A DNA stretch of 64,000 nt from Primulina eburnea (taxonomy: Eukaryota; Streptophyta; Magnoliopsida; Lamiales; Gesneriaceae), in contig NC_133117.1 of the NCBI RefSeq assembly GCF_022965805.1, positions 8,456,183 through 8,520,182 of the forward strand, given 5' to 3'. The notes beneath the pieces are model-generated. The model worked only from the letters and a program-made list of their open reading frames with translations, had not been told where the DNA came from and searched no databases. Numbering within the stretch: the stretch's first letter is position 1; the number at the start of each line of letters is the position of its first letter. Positions 33,360 to 46,570 of this stretch are shown in pieces. The translations under genes were made by a program, and so were the position numbers.

Positions 33360-33988
33360 TAACTCAATTAAACCAAGTATATTGCGAAAGTGAGAAAACT
33401 TAGTCTCAGGCAATGGTTTGGTAAAGATATCAGCTGCTTGCTGCTCGGTTGAGACGTATTCTAGTCTGATGTTCTTCTTTAAAGCATGATCTCTAATGAA
33501 GTGATGCCTGACATCTATATGCTTGGTCCTCGAGTGAAGAACTGGATTGTAGGTGATAGCAATCGTACTTGTATTATCACAAAATATGGGCGATTCTTTA
33601 GCGTCAATTCCATAATCTTTCAGTTGTTGCTGAACCCAGAGCAGTTGAGCACATCAGCTTCCAACACAAGGTATTCTTCTTCAGTTGCGGAAGTTGATAT
33701 GAATGTTTGTTTCTTGCTGAACCAAGAGATCAGTCTGTCTCCTAGAAACTTACATGATCCACTTGTAATTTTACGATCAACCTTACATCCTGCATAATCT
33801 GCATCTGAATATCCAACTAAATTGAAAGATGAATCTTTAGAATACCATAACCCAACATTTTGTATGCCTTTAAGATATTTTAGAATACGCTTGGCAGCTG
33901 TAAAATGTGATTGCTTAGGATTTGCTTGAAATCTAACAAACATGCAAACAGCAAATACAATATCAGGACGACTAGAAATTAGGTACAA
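33360..33988 (-). pseudogene. D RNase H (frameshifted)
   Basis: 33988-33620 gives MYLISSRPDIVFAVCMFVRFQANP, LVGYSDADYAGCKVDRKITSGSCKFLG and SKKQTFISTSATEEEYLVLEA. A frameshift follows. Downstream minus-strand sequence still encodes FCDNTSTIAITYNPVLHSRTKHI and AADIFTKPLPE, and ends near 33360. This is the full copia RNase H in two frames. Confidence 0.88.
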
Positions 33989-33999
33989 TAATGAACATA

Positions 34000-35320
34000 T
34001 TAAACCTCTGTAAAGTGTCGTCTCAACTGATATTCCCCTTGATCAGTGTCCAGTTTTACTGATAAGCTCATGGGAGTTCTTGAAGCTGAACACGATTCCA
34101 TGCCAAACTTCTTCAGCAACTCCTTCGTGTATTTAGTTTGACTAATGAAAGTGCCTGACTCCAGTTGCTTCACTTGTAATCCAAGAAAGAATGTCAGTTC
34201 ACCAATAATGCTCATTTCAAATTTCTCCTGCATCAACTTAGCAAATTTCTCGCATAATTTGTTTAGTTGACCCAAAAATAATGTCATCAATATAAATTTG
34301 AACGAGTAGAATGTGATCATTCTTGGAGAATTTGAACAATGTCTTATCCACTGATCCAACAGAAAAATCGTGATCAGTTAGAAATTTTGAAAGAGTTTCA
34401 TACCAAGCTCTTGGAGCTTGCTTAAGATCGTATAAGGCTTTGTTCAAATGGTAGACATGATCAGGAAGGTGATGATTGATAAAACCTGGCGGTTGTTCAA
34501 CGTAGACTTCTTCCTGCAACTGACCATTCAGAAATGCACTCTTTACGTCCATTTGGTAGACTTTGATGTTTTTGAATGAAGCATAGGGAAGGAATATTCT
34601 GATTGCCTCCAGTCTTGCAACTGGTGCATATGTCTCATCGTAGTCAATTCCTTCTTCTTGCCTATAACCTTGTGCTACTAGCCTTGCTTTGTTGCATACA
34701 ACTGAACCATCTTCGTTCAGTTTGTTCCTGAAAACCCATTTTGTACCTATGATAGTTTTTGAAATTGGTCTTGGAACTAAGTTCCAGACATTGTTATGGG
34801 TAAACTGATTTAGCTCCTCTTGCATTGCATTTATCCAGTTTGGATAAGTAAGAGCTTCATCAGCTTTCTTTGGTTCCAGTTGTGATACAAAATCTGAATG
34901 AATAAATAGATTGAGTATCTGATTTCTTGTTCTTACCGGATCAGATGGATTACCTATTACCAATTCTGAAGGATGTGATTTCTTCCATCTGAGTTTAGCG
35001 TTTGTTGTTTCGAAGTCAGCAATTCCTTCGTTAGGCAATTGAGTGTTTTCAGTTTCAGTTGGAGCTGTTTCAGTTGGTAACTGAATGTCATTTGTTTGCT
35101 CTATCAACTGATCATTAGGAACAGCTTCTGGTTCAACTGTTTGATCTAACACTTCTGGTTCATGTGTTTGGAGGTTGTTTTGATTGATATGATTGTCTTT
35201 TTCATCATCATCCTCCAAGCTGATATCTGTAAATCTATCCACTAGCTCAACTGGATCAGTTGGCTTATCAGTTAGTACAGTTTCTTCAAAAACAACATGG
35301 ATAGATTCTTCAACATTCAA
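34000..35320 (-). pseudogene. D reverse transcriptase (frameshifted near its end)
   Basis: 35320-34238 has an acidic/Gln-rich linker, then the copia [101 protein letters not shown] and the active site [11 protein letters not shown]. 34359-34000 continues in another frame with EKFEMSIIGELTFFLGLQVKQ and YTKELLKKFGME. The catalytic YIDD is intact. Confidence 0.92.
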
Positions 35321-36060
35321 AGAGTTTTTATTAAAAACTCTATATGCTTTGCTGACCGAAAATATCCAAGAAATATTCCCTCTGCAGATTTTGCATCAAA
35401 AGTTTTTAAATAGTTTTTGCCATTGTCAAGAATAAAACATCTGCAGCCGAATATTTTGAAGTATGAAACCACACTTTTTCTTCCATGCCAGATCTCATAA
35501 TGTGTTTTGATATGATTCTTATTAATCATTGATCTGTTATGAGTATAACACGCAGTGTTTACTGCCTCTGCCCAAAATCTTTGAGAAATACCCGAATCAG
35601 CTAGCATTGTTCTAGCAGCTTCTTTAAGGGTCCGATTTCTCCTCTCAGCTACACCATTTTGCTGAGGAGTTCTAGCTGCTGAGAGCTCATGCTTCATTCC
35701 AGCATTTTCTAAAAATTTTTAAAGAATTTGATTGATGAATTCATTTATTCTATCGGATCTGATTCTATCAATACCAACTGATTTTTCATTTAATAATCTT
35801 TTGAAAAGCTTGATCAGTTGTGCAGCAGTTTGGTCTATTGTTTTGAGAAAAATAACTCCAGTAAATCTTGAAAAATCGTCTACAACCACCAAGGTGTATT
35901 TCATTCCCCCTAAGCTCATGACCGGTATTGGACCAAATAGATCCATGTGCAACAACTCTAAGCATCGGGAAGAAGATTTACGGCCCTTGTTTTTAAAAGA
36001 AGATTTTACTTGTTTACCAAGCTGACATGCTGAACAAATTTTGTCTTTGATAAAATCCAT
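35317..36060 (-). pseudogene. D integrase (broken by a stop)
   Basis: 36060-35719 gives ICSACQLGKQVKSSFKNKG, LELLHMDLFGP (first Asp), YTLVVVDDFSRFTGV and RIRSDRINEF (second Asp), then a stop. 35697-35317 gives LSAARTPQQNGVAERRNRTLKEAARTML (catalytic Glu), FWAEAVNTACYTHNRS and [11 protein letters not shown]. This is the usual copia integrase, missing its N-terminal zinc half in open form. Confidence 0.9.
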
Positions 36061-36355
36061 TTGGGCAAACCAGTGACAAGATCGTGCTTACTCAGATATG
36101 CAATAGATTTGAAGTTCAGGTGGTTTAATATCTTATGCCACAACCAGTTTTCTGAAGATTTGGAAGTAATAAAACATACTGGTACATAAGGTTGATCATT
36201 CCAGCTGACTTTTTAAGTGTTTCCACACCGTTTTCCAGTTAGGATGACCTCATTAGTTGAGCATTTGACTGAACAAGAATGTTTGTCAAACTGAACTGAG
36301 AGTCCATTATCGCATAATTAACTGATGCTAATCAAATTATACTTGAGATTCTCAA

Positions 36356-36559
36356 CTAATAAAACATCATTAATAATAAAGTTACCATGGATAAGCTTAC
36401 CCTTACCCATAGTTTTACCTTTGGAATTATCTCCAAAACTGATGTTGGTCCAGTGTACTTAACCAGTTGAGATAAAAAGTTTGAATCTCCTGTCATGTGG
36501 CGTGAGCATCCACTATCCAAGTAACATATTGATTCCATGCTTATACCTTTTACCTGCAA
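36356..36559 (-). pseudogene. D protease (fragment)
   Basis: MESICYLDSGCSRHMTGDSNFL is the copia protease active site (DSG). It follows gag and precedes integrase as expected, with stops on both sides. Confidence 0.85.
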
Positions 36560-36611
36560 TCACACACAAGATATAATTTTGGTACCCTTTTCTATTTGGG
36601 TCCAAAATTGA

Positions 36612-38549
36612 TTAGTCCTTTAGGAATCTAGACTTGGATCGGTCTAACTGACTGTCCAGTTGCCGTATTCTAGATGGTCTTTGTGTGCTCGGTGTGTAGT
36701 GTGCAGAAGATACAACATGTGATTTAGCTTTGTTCAACTGATTGTTCAGCGTGTATCTTTTCTGAACTAGCTTCCTGTTATAGTAATTGGAGTAACCATT
36801 TGAATAATTTTTGCTAAAACTTTTTGGTGGCTGACTGTGTGAATCAGTCACAACTTTTGGGCTATAACCAATACCATGTCTTCTAGCTTTGTTTGTACTT
36901 CAGTTGGCTGTTCAACCAGTTTACTTGGCTCAGGTTGTTCTTGTACCATAACCGATCTGACAAAGTGAATGTATTTCCCTTTATCCATATTGGTCGAGTA
37001 TCATTGGAAGACATTTCATCTTGGGTACTGAACCCCAAACTAGTTTTATCAGTAACTGATTTCTGTGAGTTCTGTATCAGTTAATGCAACAGATGATTTG
37101 TTCCAAGCCTGAATAAGCTCAGTTTGCTTTGAATTTTCAAGCATCAACTTTTGAATCATTGATTGAATCCTTGCTTCTTTCAACATTGAGTTCAGCAATC
37201 TCCCTTTTTAGACTCAACATATCAACTGATTCATCAGTTTTAGTCTTATTGTCTATGGGATCAGCTTGCTTAACTTTGGCCTTTTCAAATGATAGGGCAA
37301 GCTTACGATACTCACTCACCATATCATGCAGAGTTGAAATAAGTTCTTCTCTAGTGAAATCAATTGAGCTAAAGTCAAATACCTGTTGACTGCTTGACTC
37401 CAGTTCTGTATCACCAGCCATCAGACATTTCACTTCCTCTTCACTGTCACTGGAACTGCACGAGGTCTCTGGCTATGACTCTTCACTATCAGTTTCCGCC
37501 CATTTTGATTTTCTCTCTTCTGCCAAGAGCACTTCATGCTTCTTCCGGAAGGACTTCTTATCTTTTTTTGGGTCTCCTCTTGTGCTCATATGATTTCTTC
37601 TTTCTTTCAGTTGAGCCTTGACTGTCTTTCTTGGGTTTGGAACTGTCAGCAATGAAGTGACCGGGTTTGCCACAGTTGTACAAGTGTTTGATTCCTCCTT
37701 GGAATTTCTTCTCTGATATTTATTCTGAAAATTTCCCTGATTTTTCCTCATAAATCTTCTGAACTTTTTGATTAACAATGACATGGCATCATTGCTTAGT
37801 TGATCAGCAACTTTCTCTACTGAACCAGTTGGTTCTGTTCTAACAGCAGCTAAGGCAGTCGTGGCTGCTGGAATAGAAGGTTCTCCTTCTCGAGTTTGCA
37901 GCTCAAACTCGTAAGCTTTCAAATCAGCAAATAGATCATGAAGCTCAACTTTGTTCAGATACTTGGATTCTCTCATTGCCATGGCCTTCACGTCCCACTC
38001 CTTGGGAAGACCTCTGATTACTTTCAGTGCAACTTCTTTGTTGGTATGCACTTTTCCAAGCGCATTCAGCTCATTGATGATGCAGCTTACTCTTTCATCA
38101 TACTCATGCATCGATTCTACAACTTTCATTTTGATGTTATCAAACTTCTGAACAGCAACAGAAAGTTTGTTCTCTTTGGTTTGTTCATTTCCCTCGCAAA
38201 TTTGGATCAGCTTTTTCCGAATTTCCTTTGCTTTCTTGCACATCTTGATTTTGCTGAAAGTTACTTTATCCAGCGTCTTGTATAGTATGTCCTTTGCCAC
38301 ATTATCCAAATTGGCTTTTCTTTTATCCTCTGTCGTCCATTCATCTCTGGGCTTTTCTATACGATGAGGTGCCCCATCAGTAATGGCAACAGCTGTGTTG
38401 GTTTTCAGAATCTTCATTGGTCCGTCAGTTATGACGTACCACATATCATCATCTTGTGCAGCTAAGTGAGCCTGCATTCTTATTTTCCAGTCATCAAAGT
38501 CCTCTCTAGAAAACATTGAGATCTTGTTAAAAGAAGACATACTGAACAT
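36612..38549 (-). pseudogene. D gag (UBN2 type) with long linker
   Basis: 38549-37473 is open for 358 codons: FSREDFDDWKIRMQAHL, MWYVITDGP, LDNVAKDILYKTL, KKLIQICEGNEQTKENKL and VIRGLPKEWD, the copia gag core. The knuckle lies in a shifted frame (YNCGKPGHFIADS, 37655-37690) and has lost Cys residues at two positions. 37433-37137 gives a coiled-coil region (SLKREIAELNVERSKDS), which is usual in Sirevirus gag. 36851-36612 is a basic Ser/Asn-rich linker to the protease. Confidence 0.85.
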
Positions 38550-38582
38550 TTTGAGTAAGATATTCTGAGATGAGATACAACT

Positions 38583-38594
38583 GCTCTAATACCA
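38583..38594 (-). promoter_or_regulatory. Primer binding site of D (one mutation)
   Basis: Minus-strand TGGTATTAGAGC, the tRNA-iMet primer site with one change, two bases from the LTR. Confidence 0.85.
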
Positions 38595-38596
38595 CT

Positions 38597-39552
38597 TGAA
38601 AGGATCGGTTAAACAAATGAAAAGTGTTTAGAAGGGGGGGTTGAATAAACACTTCACCAATTATATATTTTCTTCAAAGATTTGGGTTCAGTTCTGTTAC
38701 AAACTGACTCTCGGAATCACGTCAGTCAATGACAATCAGTTAAACTGAAGAAAACAGTTGCGGAATATAAACTGACTGAAAGATAGAATATCTAACTGAA
38801 GTAAAAGGAACACGATTGTTTCTGGATGTTCGGAGACTTGAATAACTCCTACGTCACCCCTTCTATTACGAAGATAGGATATCCACTAAAAGACTTTGAT
38901 CAAATACAAGACTTGTACTGACCCACTTCAGTTTGGACTTAACACTGCCAAAACTGAAACTCTTAGTTACAAACGCTTTTACAGTGCTTGACTGATCTTA
39001 GCACGACTTAAAGAATGTAGCAGATATTACAAAGTGCTAGTAAGCTCAAATATGTAGCCTGAATGCTACTGATAGAAATAGTAAGCGAGAACTTTCGATA
39101 TTTGAATGCAAGTAAAGATTTTTGCAGTATAACAGCAAGCTTAATAAGATTCGTATTTTTCCGAGTTTTTTTCGTATTTTTCTCAGCTGCTCTCTTCAAC
39201 TATTTATAGGCTTCCCTTTCAACGGTAAAATTAACTGCTGTTTGAATATTATATCCGTTGAAATGCCACGTCATTATTCTTCTAATAGCCGTACTCTGTG
39301 ACCTCTGAAATGCGGCGTTCCACTTCATAACGGACTGCAGTGTACTATTGTCGATTCCCGATAACTGATGACGTGTTCAACTGAATTAATCAACTGCTGT
39401 GTGATTAGCTGGTGAGGAGAATAACTGAGTTGCGTTTCAGTTGCGTAGATCAGTTTATTAGATTCAGTTGCTGAGTTTAGTTTACTCAATCAGTTGGTTC
39501 GCATAATCAGTTGGTTCATATTTTGTCAAACGCCGGAATTTAGTTTCCAACA
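38597..39552 (-). repeat. D 5' LTR
   Basis: 956 bp, plus-strand ends TGAAAGGATCGG and TTTCCAACA. It is the uninterrupted counterpart of the 3' LTR and shows the empty target sites of Cassandra (atacaagacttg) and C (aatttagtttcc). Confidence 0.92.
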
Positions 39553-40600
39553 ATAGTAGCCTGCTAAACCCATAAAACTGTGTATCTCTGGCACTGATAT
39601 CGGTCTTGACCAACTGATCATGGCCTCAAATTTTCTAGGATCAACAGAAATCCCATCGCCAGATATAATGTGTTCCAAAAACACAACCTGTCTCAGCCAA
39701 AACTCACATTTCGAAAGCTTGGCATACAGTTTCTCAGCCCTCAGAGTTCTTAATAGAATTCTCAGATGTTCAGCATGATCAGTCATATTCTTCGAATAAA
39801 TCAGAATATCATCGATAAAAATAATCACAGAATCATCAAGATACTTCTGAAATATGCGGTTCATCAAACCAATAAATACAGCTGGAGCCTTCGTTAAACC
39901 AAAAGGCATGACTATAAACTCATAATGTCCATACCTGGTTTTGAAAGCTGTCTTCGATATATCAGAATCTCTGACTATCAGCTGATGTTATCCAGATCTC
40001 AGATCGATCTTGGAATAAACAGAAAAACCCTGCAACTGGTCAAATAAATCATCTATACGAGGCAAAGGGTGCTTATTCTTTACCGTAGCCTTGTTCAGTT
40101 GACGGTAGTCAATGCAGAGTCTCATTGAACCGTAGTTCTTTCTGATAAACAATACTGGAGTACCCCAAGGAGAAACACTCAGTCTAATGTAACCGTTGGC
40201 TAGTAAATCCTCTAACTGATCTTTCAATTCAATCAGCGCCAATCTATATGGAGTATTAGAAATAGGAACAATACCTGGTATCAATTCAATACTGAAATCT
40301 ATCTCTCGAACTGGATGCAAACCTGGAATCTCATCTGGGAAGACATCAACAAACTCACATACTACTGGCAAATCTGCCAATGAAGGGCTCGACTTCAGTA
40401 CATTTACTGAATACACAAGGAATCCCTCTGCTCCTTTCTGTAATAATCGAGTCATAGATACTGTAGATATCAATGAAACTCTAGATCTAGAAGCCTTACC
40501 GTAAAATTTCCACTCTTCAGCCATTTCAGGTCTGAATGTTACGATTTTCTGGAAACAATCTACGGTAGCTCTGTACTTGGTCCGAGTACAATACAATCTA
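39553..40600 (-). pseudogene. A reverse transcriptase, first part (interrupted by D)
   Basis: 40596-39988: [119 protein letters not shown]. 39909-39526: [39 protein letters not shown] (catalytic IDD), [28 protein letters not shown]. There D inserted; RRFIKDF resumes at 16556. A stop separates the two pieces near 39987. Confidence 0.92.
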
Positions 40601-40619
40601 ACTCAATCTCATTACCATC

Positions 40620-40868
40620 ATACTGCATTGCACAATGTTTAACAGAATTCACTGATATCAGACCTCTCCCCAAAGGTTAAGAAATAGATACTACAACAGA
40701 TAATGACTCAACAGGCAAAGCATGTATCAATGCAAATCTCTCAGAAATAAATGTATGGGATGCACCTGTATCAATCAAAACATAAGCAGGGTAACCCCAA
40801 AGAGAACAGTTACCTGCAACAACATCATCTGGTGCTTCCTGTGCCTGTTCTTCTGTCAAAGCAAACAC
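40620..40868 (-). pseudogene. A protease
   Basis: [20 protein letters not shown], then [20 protein letters not shown] and IHALPVESLSVVVSIS, ending at a TAA. The DTG active site is intact. The unbroken frame through HALPVESL proves that the frame change at the same place in F is a mutation. Confidence 0.9.
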
Positions 40869-41940
40869 TTTGGCCTGCTGTCTCGGAGGCTAGCTAACAG
40901 TCTGGCTTCCTTCTGGCCTCGGCTGTGACTGGGCAGGTGCTGGCTGGAATGAGTGAACAGCTGATGATCTTCTATCAGGCTGTGCCACTGATCCAGATGA
41001 TTTTGCTCCTGGCCTGGGATCTTTGGGAACTTCTCTGTGGACAGACTCTAGCAAAGTGTCCCTGCTGTCTGCAGATGTTGCAACTACCAAACACTCCTTG
41101 GCATTTCTCGGTCGGATGTCTTCCGCCACAAGTTCTGCAATAAGCCCCGGTATAACTCTGTCGGGAACCACTGGAGCTAGATGAATTGCTGCCCGACTTA
41201 TTAAACTGTTTCCCTCTGGCTTTCAACCGATCTTTCTTTTCACTGCTACTGTTACCACTCTCAAATATGGGAGGGGGTTGGTGAAACTGAGTAGTAGATG
41301 TTTGCTGTTTCGGTGCTGGTGCAACATATGAAGCTCCTTTCTGCCTAATCAGGCCCGCTTCAGCTCCTTTGGCTCGTTCAAAGCATCAGCAAAGTTATTC
41401 AGTCGCCATGTGTTCACCAATGTAAAGATCTTAGGATTCAGCCCATTGATAAACTGATCAGTAACAGCTTCATCATTCTCAGCAATATCTGGAACAAATC
41501 GCAACAAGGTAGAGAACTTGGCCACATACTCTTCAATATTCAGTTGACCATGTCTCAGATTAGCAAATTATGCACCCTTGTCTTTCCTGTACCACACTGG
41601 GAAAAATCTTTGATAAAACTCAGTCCTAAAGATGTTTCAGGTAATAACTGTACCTCGATGTTCCAAAGCCCTCTTTGTTGTGAGCCACAAATTCTTTGCA
41701 ACGTCGTGCAACTGGTGCCCAATCAATCTGACTCTTCGTTCATCTGTATAATCCAACTGAATCAAACAACATCTCAATATCATCAATCCAGCTCTCACAG
41801 TCAACTGACGTCTCAGTTCCTTTCAGAGTCGGTGGTTTAAACGACTGAAATCTCTTCAGTAGTGTTTCCATCGGGGTTGCTGTGACATCCATTGGATTAG
41901 CTGAGGTACTACCTTGTTCTGGAATTCTTCGAGGAAGCAT
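40869..41940 (-). pseudogene. A gag (several frames)
   Basis: 41940-41740: [34 protein letters not shown] and CESWIDDIEMLF. The middle is frameshifted. 41226-40975: KARGKQFNKSGSNSSSSSG, then YCRTCGGRHPTEKCQG and the zinc knuckle CNICRQQGHFARVC. A family match to F's gag at each block. Confidence 0.9.
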
Positions 41941-42183
41941 ATCTGATTATCAAAAGGGTTAGTAATCAAATCTGAAAAATCTGTCTCAGTCCTCCTCTGA
42001 TCATCTTACCTCTGATCAAAAATCGGTTCTGATTCATTCTCAATAATACACATTTCCAATCAAATCAGATAATTCAGGTAAACATGTATTAAAGCGGGAA
42101 ATAATGCTAACATTGCAAAAGCAAGGAAGAAAACTCAATCTACCCCACTCACTCTCTTCTATCTCAATCTAAGGAACCTACTG

Positions 42184-42195
42184 CTCTAATAACAC
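42184..42195 (-). promoter_or_regulatory. Decayed primer binding site of A
   Basis: Plus-strand gctctaataaca, two changes from GCTCTGATACCA. It lies four bases before the 5' LTR start at 42200. Confidence 0.7.
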
Positions 42196-43274
42196 CTGCT
42201 GTGGGGACCCGGACGCTAATTCATTTCTTAATCGTCTTTGGAAATAAATCGATCAATTAAATAAACTGGGTCTAAATTTTTTTTAAAAAAATATGAAAAT
42301 GCGGAACATATGATAATCCATTTTATATAAATATCAAGAGTAAAGTACAAGTATTGTACAACATACATTCATATCAAACTAAGGTACAACAACTACATAT
42401 TTAGTGCTGAAACCAACTCAACTTCTGGGCCCGGATCTCTACGCTAATCTCGATCTCTCATCCTCTTCTCGATCCTGATCTTGTACCACCTGTTGTCATG
42501 CACACATACAAACAGAACAACAGCCAGATAACTCCGGTGAGAATATAATTCCCAGTATAAACCAGGTATAACATGCATTTCATATAAAAGCATACAAGAA
42601 GCATATAACAGTTATCAATAACATGTATCAAATCTGAAAGACATGAATCGATATAAAACTATAAATCAAACTTTTGGATTCTTAATTTTTGACTCGACTA
42701 TGATCTAGTCTAGTCTAGGTATTCCGGTTCCTGACGTTGGCACATTATATCGAATCTCTGCAATAAAAGTCGATCTACTCCGAAGCACATCGATATAAAC
42801 CAAACATCCAATGTCTTGGCACCTCTGCCAATGATTCGTTCTCGTAATCTATCTGCTATTCTCTGCTTTTCTATAAATCAATAGAATAAGCATATACATT
42901 CCAAGAATACAAAGGTATTAAAACAATAAAAATAAGTATGTGGTTTTGGGAAACTCAAGTCAAATCTAACTCGAGTCGTATCTCCCTGTTAACATTGATT
43001 TATACGTTTCTTTTGTCGATCTGACAAAGTCGAAGTCTTGAATTTGAATCATGTCAACACTCAATCTGGCAATGACATTCGAAATAAACGTTCTCAATAT
43101 ACAACTCAAATCAAAACATGTAATGCCCGAGATTTAATTACTGTAATCAGACGTTGATTAATTGACGTGATTGAGGTTATACGAATTGAATGAAGAAGCC
43201 GGACATCGTTATATTATAAGCCAAGATGTTGAACCGAACATCTCAAGATGTTCGGCCGAACTTCTCAAATGGTC

Positions 43275-43440
43275 CGGCGCACATGCGCGAAGAAACACGC
43301 GCATATGCGCGAGGGGTCCAAAAGTACTCGCGCATATGTGCGAGATGAAGCGCGCATATGCGCGAGTAGATGAACTCGGAAGTGCCGGGCAGAAAGCCAG
43401 GCGCATATGCACAGATTTGTGCGCGCATATGCGCGCGGCA
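43275..43440. repeat. Cluster of GCGCATATGCGC palindromes (B 5' LTR)
   Basis: About seven copies, perfect or with one change, separated by 10 to 40 bp. The 3' LTR has about five (49433-49562); the stretch between two of them is missing there. Confidence 0.9.
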
Positions 43441-44449
43441 TGCAACACGAAAATAAGCCACTTGCCTATATGTGCGACGTGTATATATATATATATATAT
43501 ACATACATATCAGTTTAATGAAAGAAAACGAGAAGAAAAAGGGAAAACCGAGGGACGTAGAGATTTGGAAATTGTGAACGATCCGCCCGTCTGATTTTAA
43601 AACTAAGGACAGTATCGTGTTCCTAGCGACGACAGCTACAACTGGAAGTAAGTTTTGTTACGTTTAGACATGATTTGAAATTATGATATTGTCAGAAGTG
43701 GATAGAATTCATATATGATGTTTTTGTCATGTTAGATATCATAGAGTTAAAGTCAGATTAAAGAACAGACTGTTTCTGTAATTGTTATGATTTTTGGAAT
43801 CAATTTGACTGAGATTTCATATCAGATTTGTATTGTTATTGAGATTATGAGTTGAACTGATACTGATTATGAGTTCTGGTATTATATCTATGATGTTGGG
43901 ACTGACGGGGTTATCGAGACTGTATTGTTATGCCGTCAAAACATCAGTTGATTGATATTGATCAGTTTCAGTAGTGACTTCGATTATATCGGGATATTAT
44001 CGATATGGATTAAATTGTATATGATCCGATATTGATCAGTTTATGTTTTGATTTGAGTATTGATCAGAACAGGTTCTGAATTGAGTATATATATTGATAT
44101 TGTGTACGTTCGGTATTGTAATTATCAGATTGAGAATGGACAGAGTTGAATTCAGGACTTCGTCTTCGTCAGAGCGGGAAGATAAATGTATAAGTCAATG
44201 TGGTATTGGGAGATCGACTTCAGTCGGTTTAGACTTGAGTTTCCCTAAATCACATACTTTACTTTATTGCATTGATATTTTCATTAATTTGATTGATGTA
44301 CTTGTTCTCTGGATTTATAGATAGCAGGTATTAGAAGAGTAATATTATGACAGAAGTGTCTGTTAGTGGTGGGATCGCCACGGGCACATTGCACGATGTC
44401 ATGAGATAGTGTATTGGCGTTAGTGCCATAGTATGTCACCGGATAATTG

Positions 44450-44695
44450 GCTATCGATGTGGATAGAATTATAGCTCCTTCTATTACTGGTGATCGGTAC
44501 TGTATCGATGTGGATAGAATTATAACTTCTTCTATTACTGTTGATCGATGTGGATAGAATCAGAGTTTCTTCTATTACTGGTGATCGATACTATACCGAT
44601 GTGGATAGAATCAGAGCATTCTTCTATTACTGGTGATCGATACTATATCGACGTGGATAGAACTTGAGTCTTTTCTATTACTGTTGGTCGATATG
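44450..44695 (+). repeat. Minisatellite gatgtggatagaa...ttctattactg (B 5' LTR)
   Basis: About five diverged units of 45-55 bp, each with TCGATGTGGATAGAA and TTCTATTACTG. The same array is in the 3' LTR at 50572-50815. Confidence 0.88.
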
Positions 44696-45221
44696 GAATG
44701 CCAATGTCTGGAAACCGAGATCCCTAGGCTAGGATTGAGTCTAGTCTGAGTCGTGGAGTCACGAGCATTGTCGACAATTTGATATTGATTATGTTTCAGC
44801 TTTTGATATATATTGCTGCTATCTGTCTATGCTTTTATTTTTATCATATGATTGCATGTTTCTTTGATTTATACTGGGATTATATTCTCATCGGAATTAT
44901 CCGACTGTTGTTTTGTTTGTATGTGTACTTGACAACAGGTGGGACAGGTTCAGGGTCCAGGAGATGAGGAGAGATCGTGATTAGAGTGGAGGCTCCGGAC
45001 TTGGATTAGAGATAGGGTTTTGACACTTGACATTAGATGTTAAACCTTAGTTGAATAAATGTATGTGGTACAGGACTTGTACTTTATACTGAGATGTATA
45101 TACGTTTTATTTCACTACGGTCCGTATTTTAAAAGAAAATTTAGACCCTGTTTATTATAATTGATTAATTAGTCCCAATGATGATTAAGAACATGATTAG
45201 CGTCCGGGTCCCCACAACAGG

Positions 45222-45233
45222 TGGTATCAGAGC
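45222..45233 (+). promoter_or_regulatory. Primer binding site of B
   Basis: TGGTATCAGAGC, five bases after the LTR end. Confidence 0.9.
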
Positions 45234-45611
45234 GATAGATCCTTTAGACTGAGATAGGAGCTTGTGAGCGGGGTAGAATGAGTTTTCTTTCCTTGCATGT
45301 GATTGCTAGCATGTGATTGATTATCATGTGGAATTACATTGTTTATGCTAGCATGATATTATGTTTTACTGCTTGGATTTATATAGCATATGACTGAATA
45401 TAATGTTGAAATTACATTGTATATGATAAGATTTCAGTATGTTTTTACTGTATATTAAGTTACATGTTACCTGAATATCTGAGTTGATTTGGTAATATGT
45501 ATTATTTGAAACTGGATCAGAACCAATTCTTGATCAGAGGTAAGCTGATTAGGATTGGGATTGAGACAGATTTGTCTCCTGTTACTACTAACACTTGTGA
45601 TTATCAGATAT

Positions 45612-46570
45612 TCCTCCTAGAAGAGTTCTAGAACGAGGTAGTACTTCGTCTGATCAGATAGATATATCAGAAACTCAGATGGAAATAAAGTTGAAAGAGT
45701 TTCAGTTATTTCAGCCGCCGATTCTGAGTGGTATCGAGACGTCTGAAGATTGATGAGAACTGGTTTGATGACATAGAAATACTGTTAGTTTTACTTGATT
45801 GTACAGATGAACAGAGAGTTAAAATGGTGTCTAACCAGTTACGAGAAGCCGCCAGGAGTTGGTGGATTACAAGTAAAAGAATGTTAGAACAGAAGGTACA
45901 ATGATTTCGTGGGAAATATTCAGAACTAAATTTTATCGAAGATTTTTCTCAGTTTCGTATCGAGAGGACAAGAAAGCAGAATTTGAGAATTTGAGGCAAG
46001 GTCAACTGAATATTGAAGAGTATGTTGCTAAATTCTCGACTCTACTGCGTTTTGCTCCTCATGTAGTTGGGAATGATGAAGCTGTAGTGGATCAGTTCGT
46101 CAGAGGATTGAACTCGGAGATAGTTGCATTGATGAATATGCAGCGACCTTACCATTTTGCTGATGCTTTGAGTAGAGCGAAGAGGGCGAAGACGAGTCTG
46201 ATTAGACAACTAGGAAGGTTGTGTACAATGCAACTCCAGACACAGCAATCCCCTCTCCGATTTGATCGCGACAGTACGAGTGGAAAGCAAGATTTGCTGA
46301 AAGCTTGAAAGAATCCATTCAAGATGTTAGGGAGTGGTTCATCTAGCTCCAGCAGTTCTAGTCCGAGTTATACTGGAACCTATTGCAGAGTTTGTGGCGG
46401 GAGACACCTCACGGAGCAATGCCAGGGAGTGACTGGTAGGTGCAATATCTGTAAACAGCAAGGACACTTTGCTAGAGTCTGTCCACAGAAAGGTTCCCGA
46501 AGATTTCAGGGAGCAGAATCATTTGGTGATAGTGATCGAGGAACATACCCAGGACACACGTGAGGATATA
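45612..46570 (+). pseudogene. B gag (decayed)
   Basis: The start codon is changed to ATT (IPPRRVLERGSTSSDQ). 45901-46308 is open: [54 protein letters not shown] and ADALSRAKRAK. 46324-46563 gives YCRVCGGRHLTEQCQG and an intact zinc knuckle CNICKQQGHFARVC. At least three breaks. Gag is clearly better kept than pol in this element. Confidence 0.88.

Larger units (their letters stand above)
16557..39552 (-). mobile_element. D: Sirevirus (Maximus/SIRE-type Ty1/copia) with extra ORFs
   Basis: LTR ends read TGAAAaGATCGG...TTTCCAACA on the plus strand at both sides. The flanks atatt (16552-16556) and atagt (39553-39557) form a 5-bp target duplication with one change, inside A's GLAGYYRRF codons. 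Minus-strand order is gag (UBN2 type), protease, integrase, RT, RNase H, i.e. copia order. A long ORF then lies after pol, the hallmark of Sireviruses, and an antisense ORF sits between them. Without C and Cassandra the element is about 11.1 kb. LTRs look about 95% alike. All pol genes are broken. Confidence 0.92.
43119..45216 (+). repeat. B 5' LTR
   Basis: 2098 bp. It contains the palindrome cluster (43275-43440), a short AT microsatellite (43481-43500) and the minisatellite (44450-44695). Short ORFs here follow from the repeats and are not genes. Confidence 0.9.
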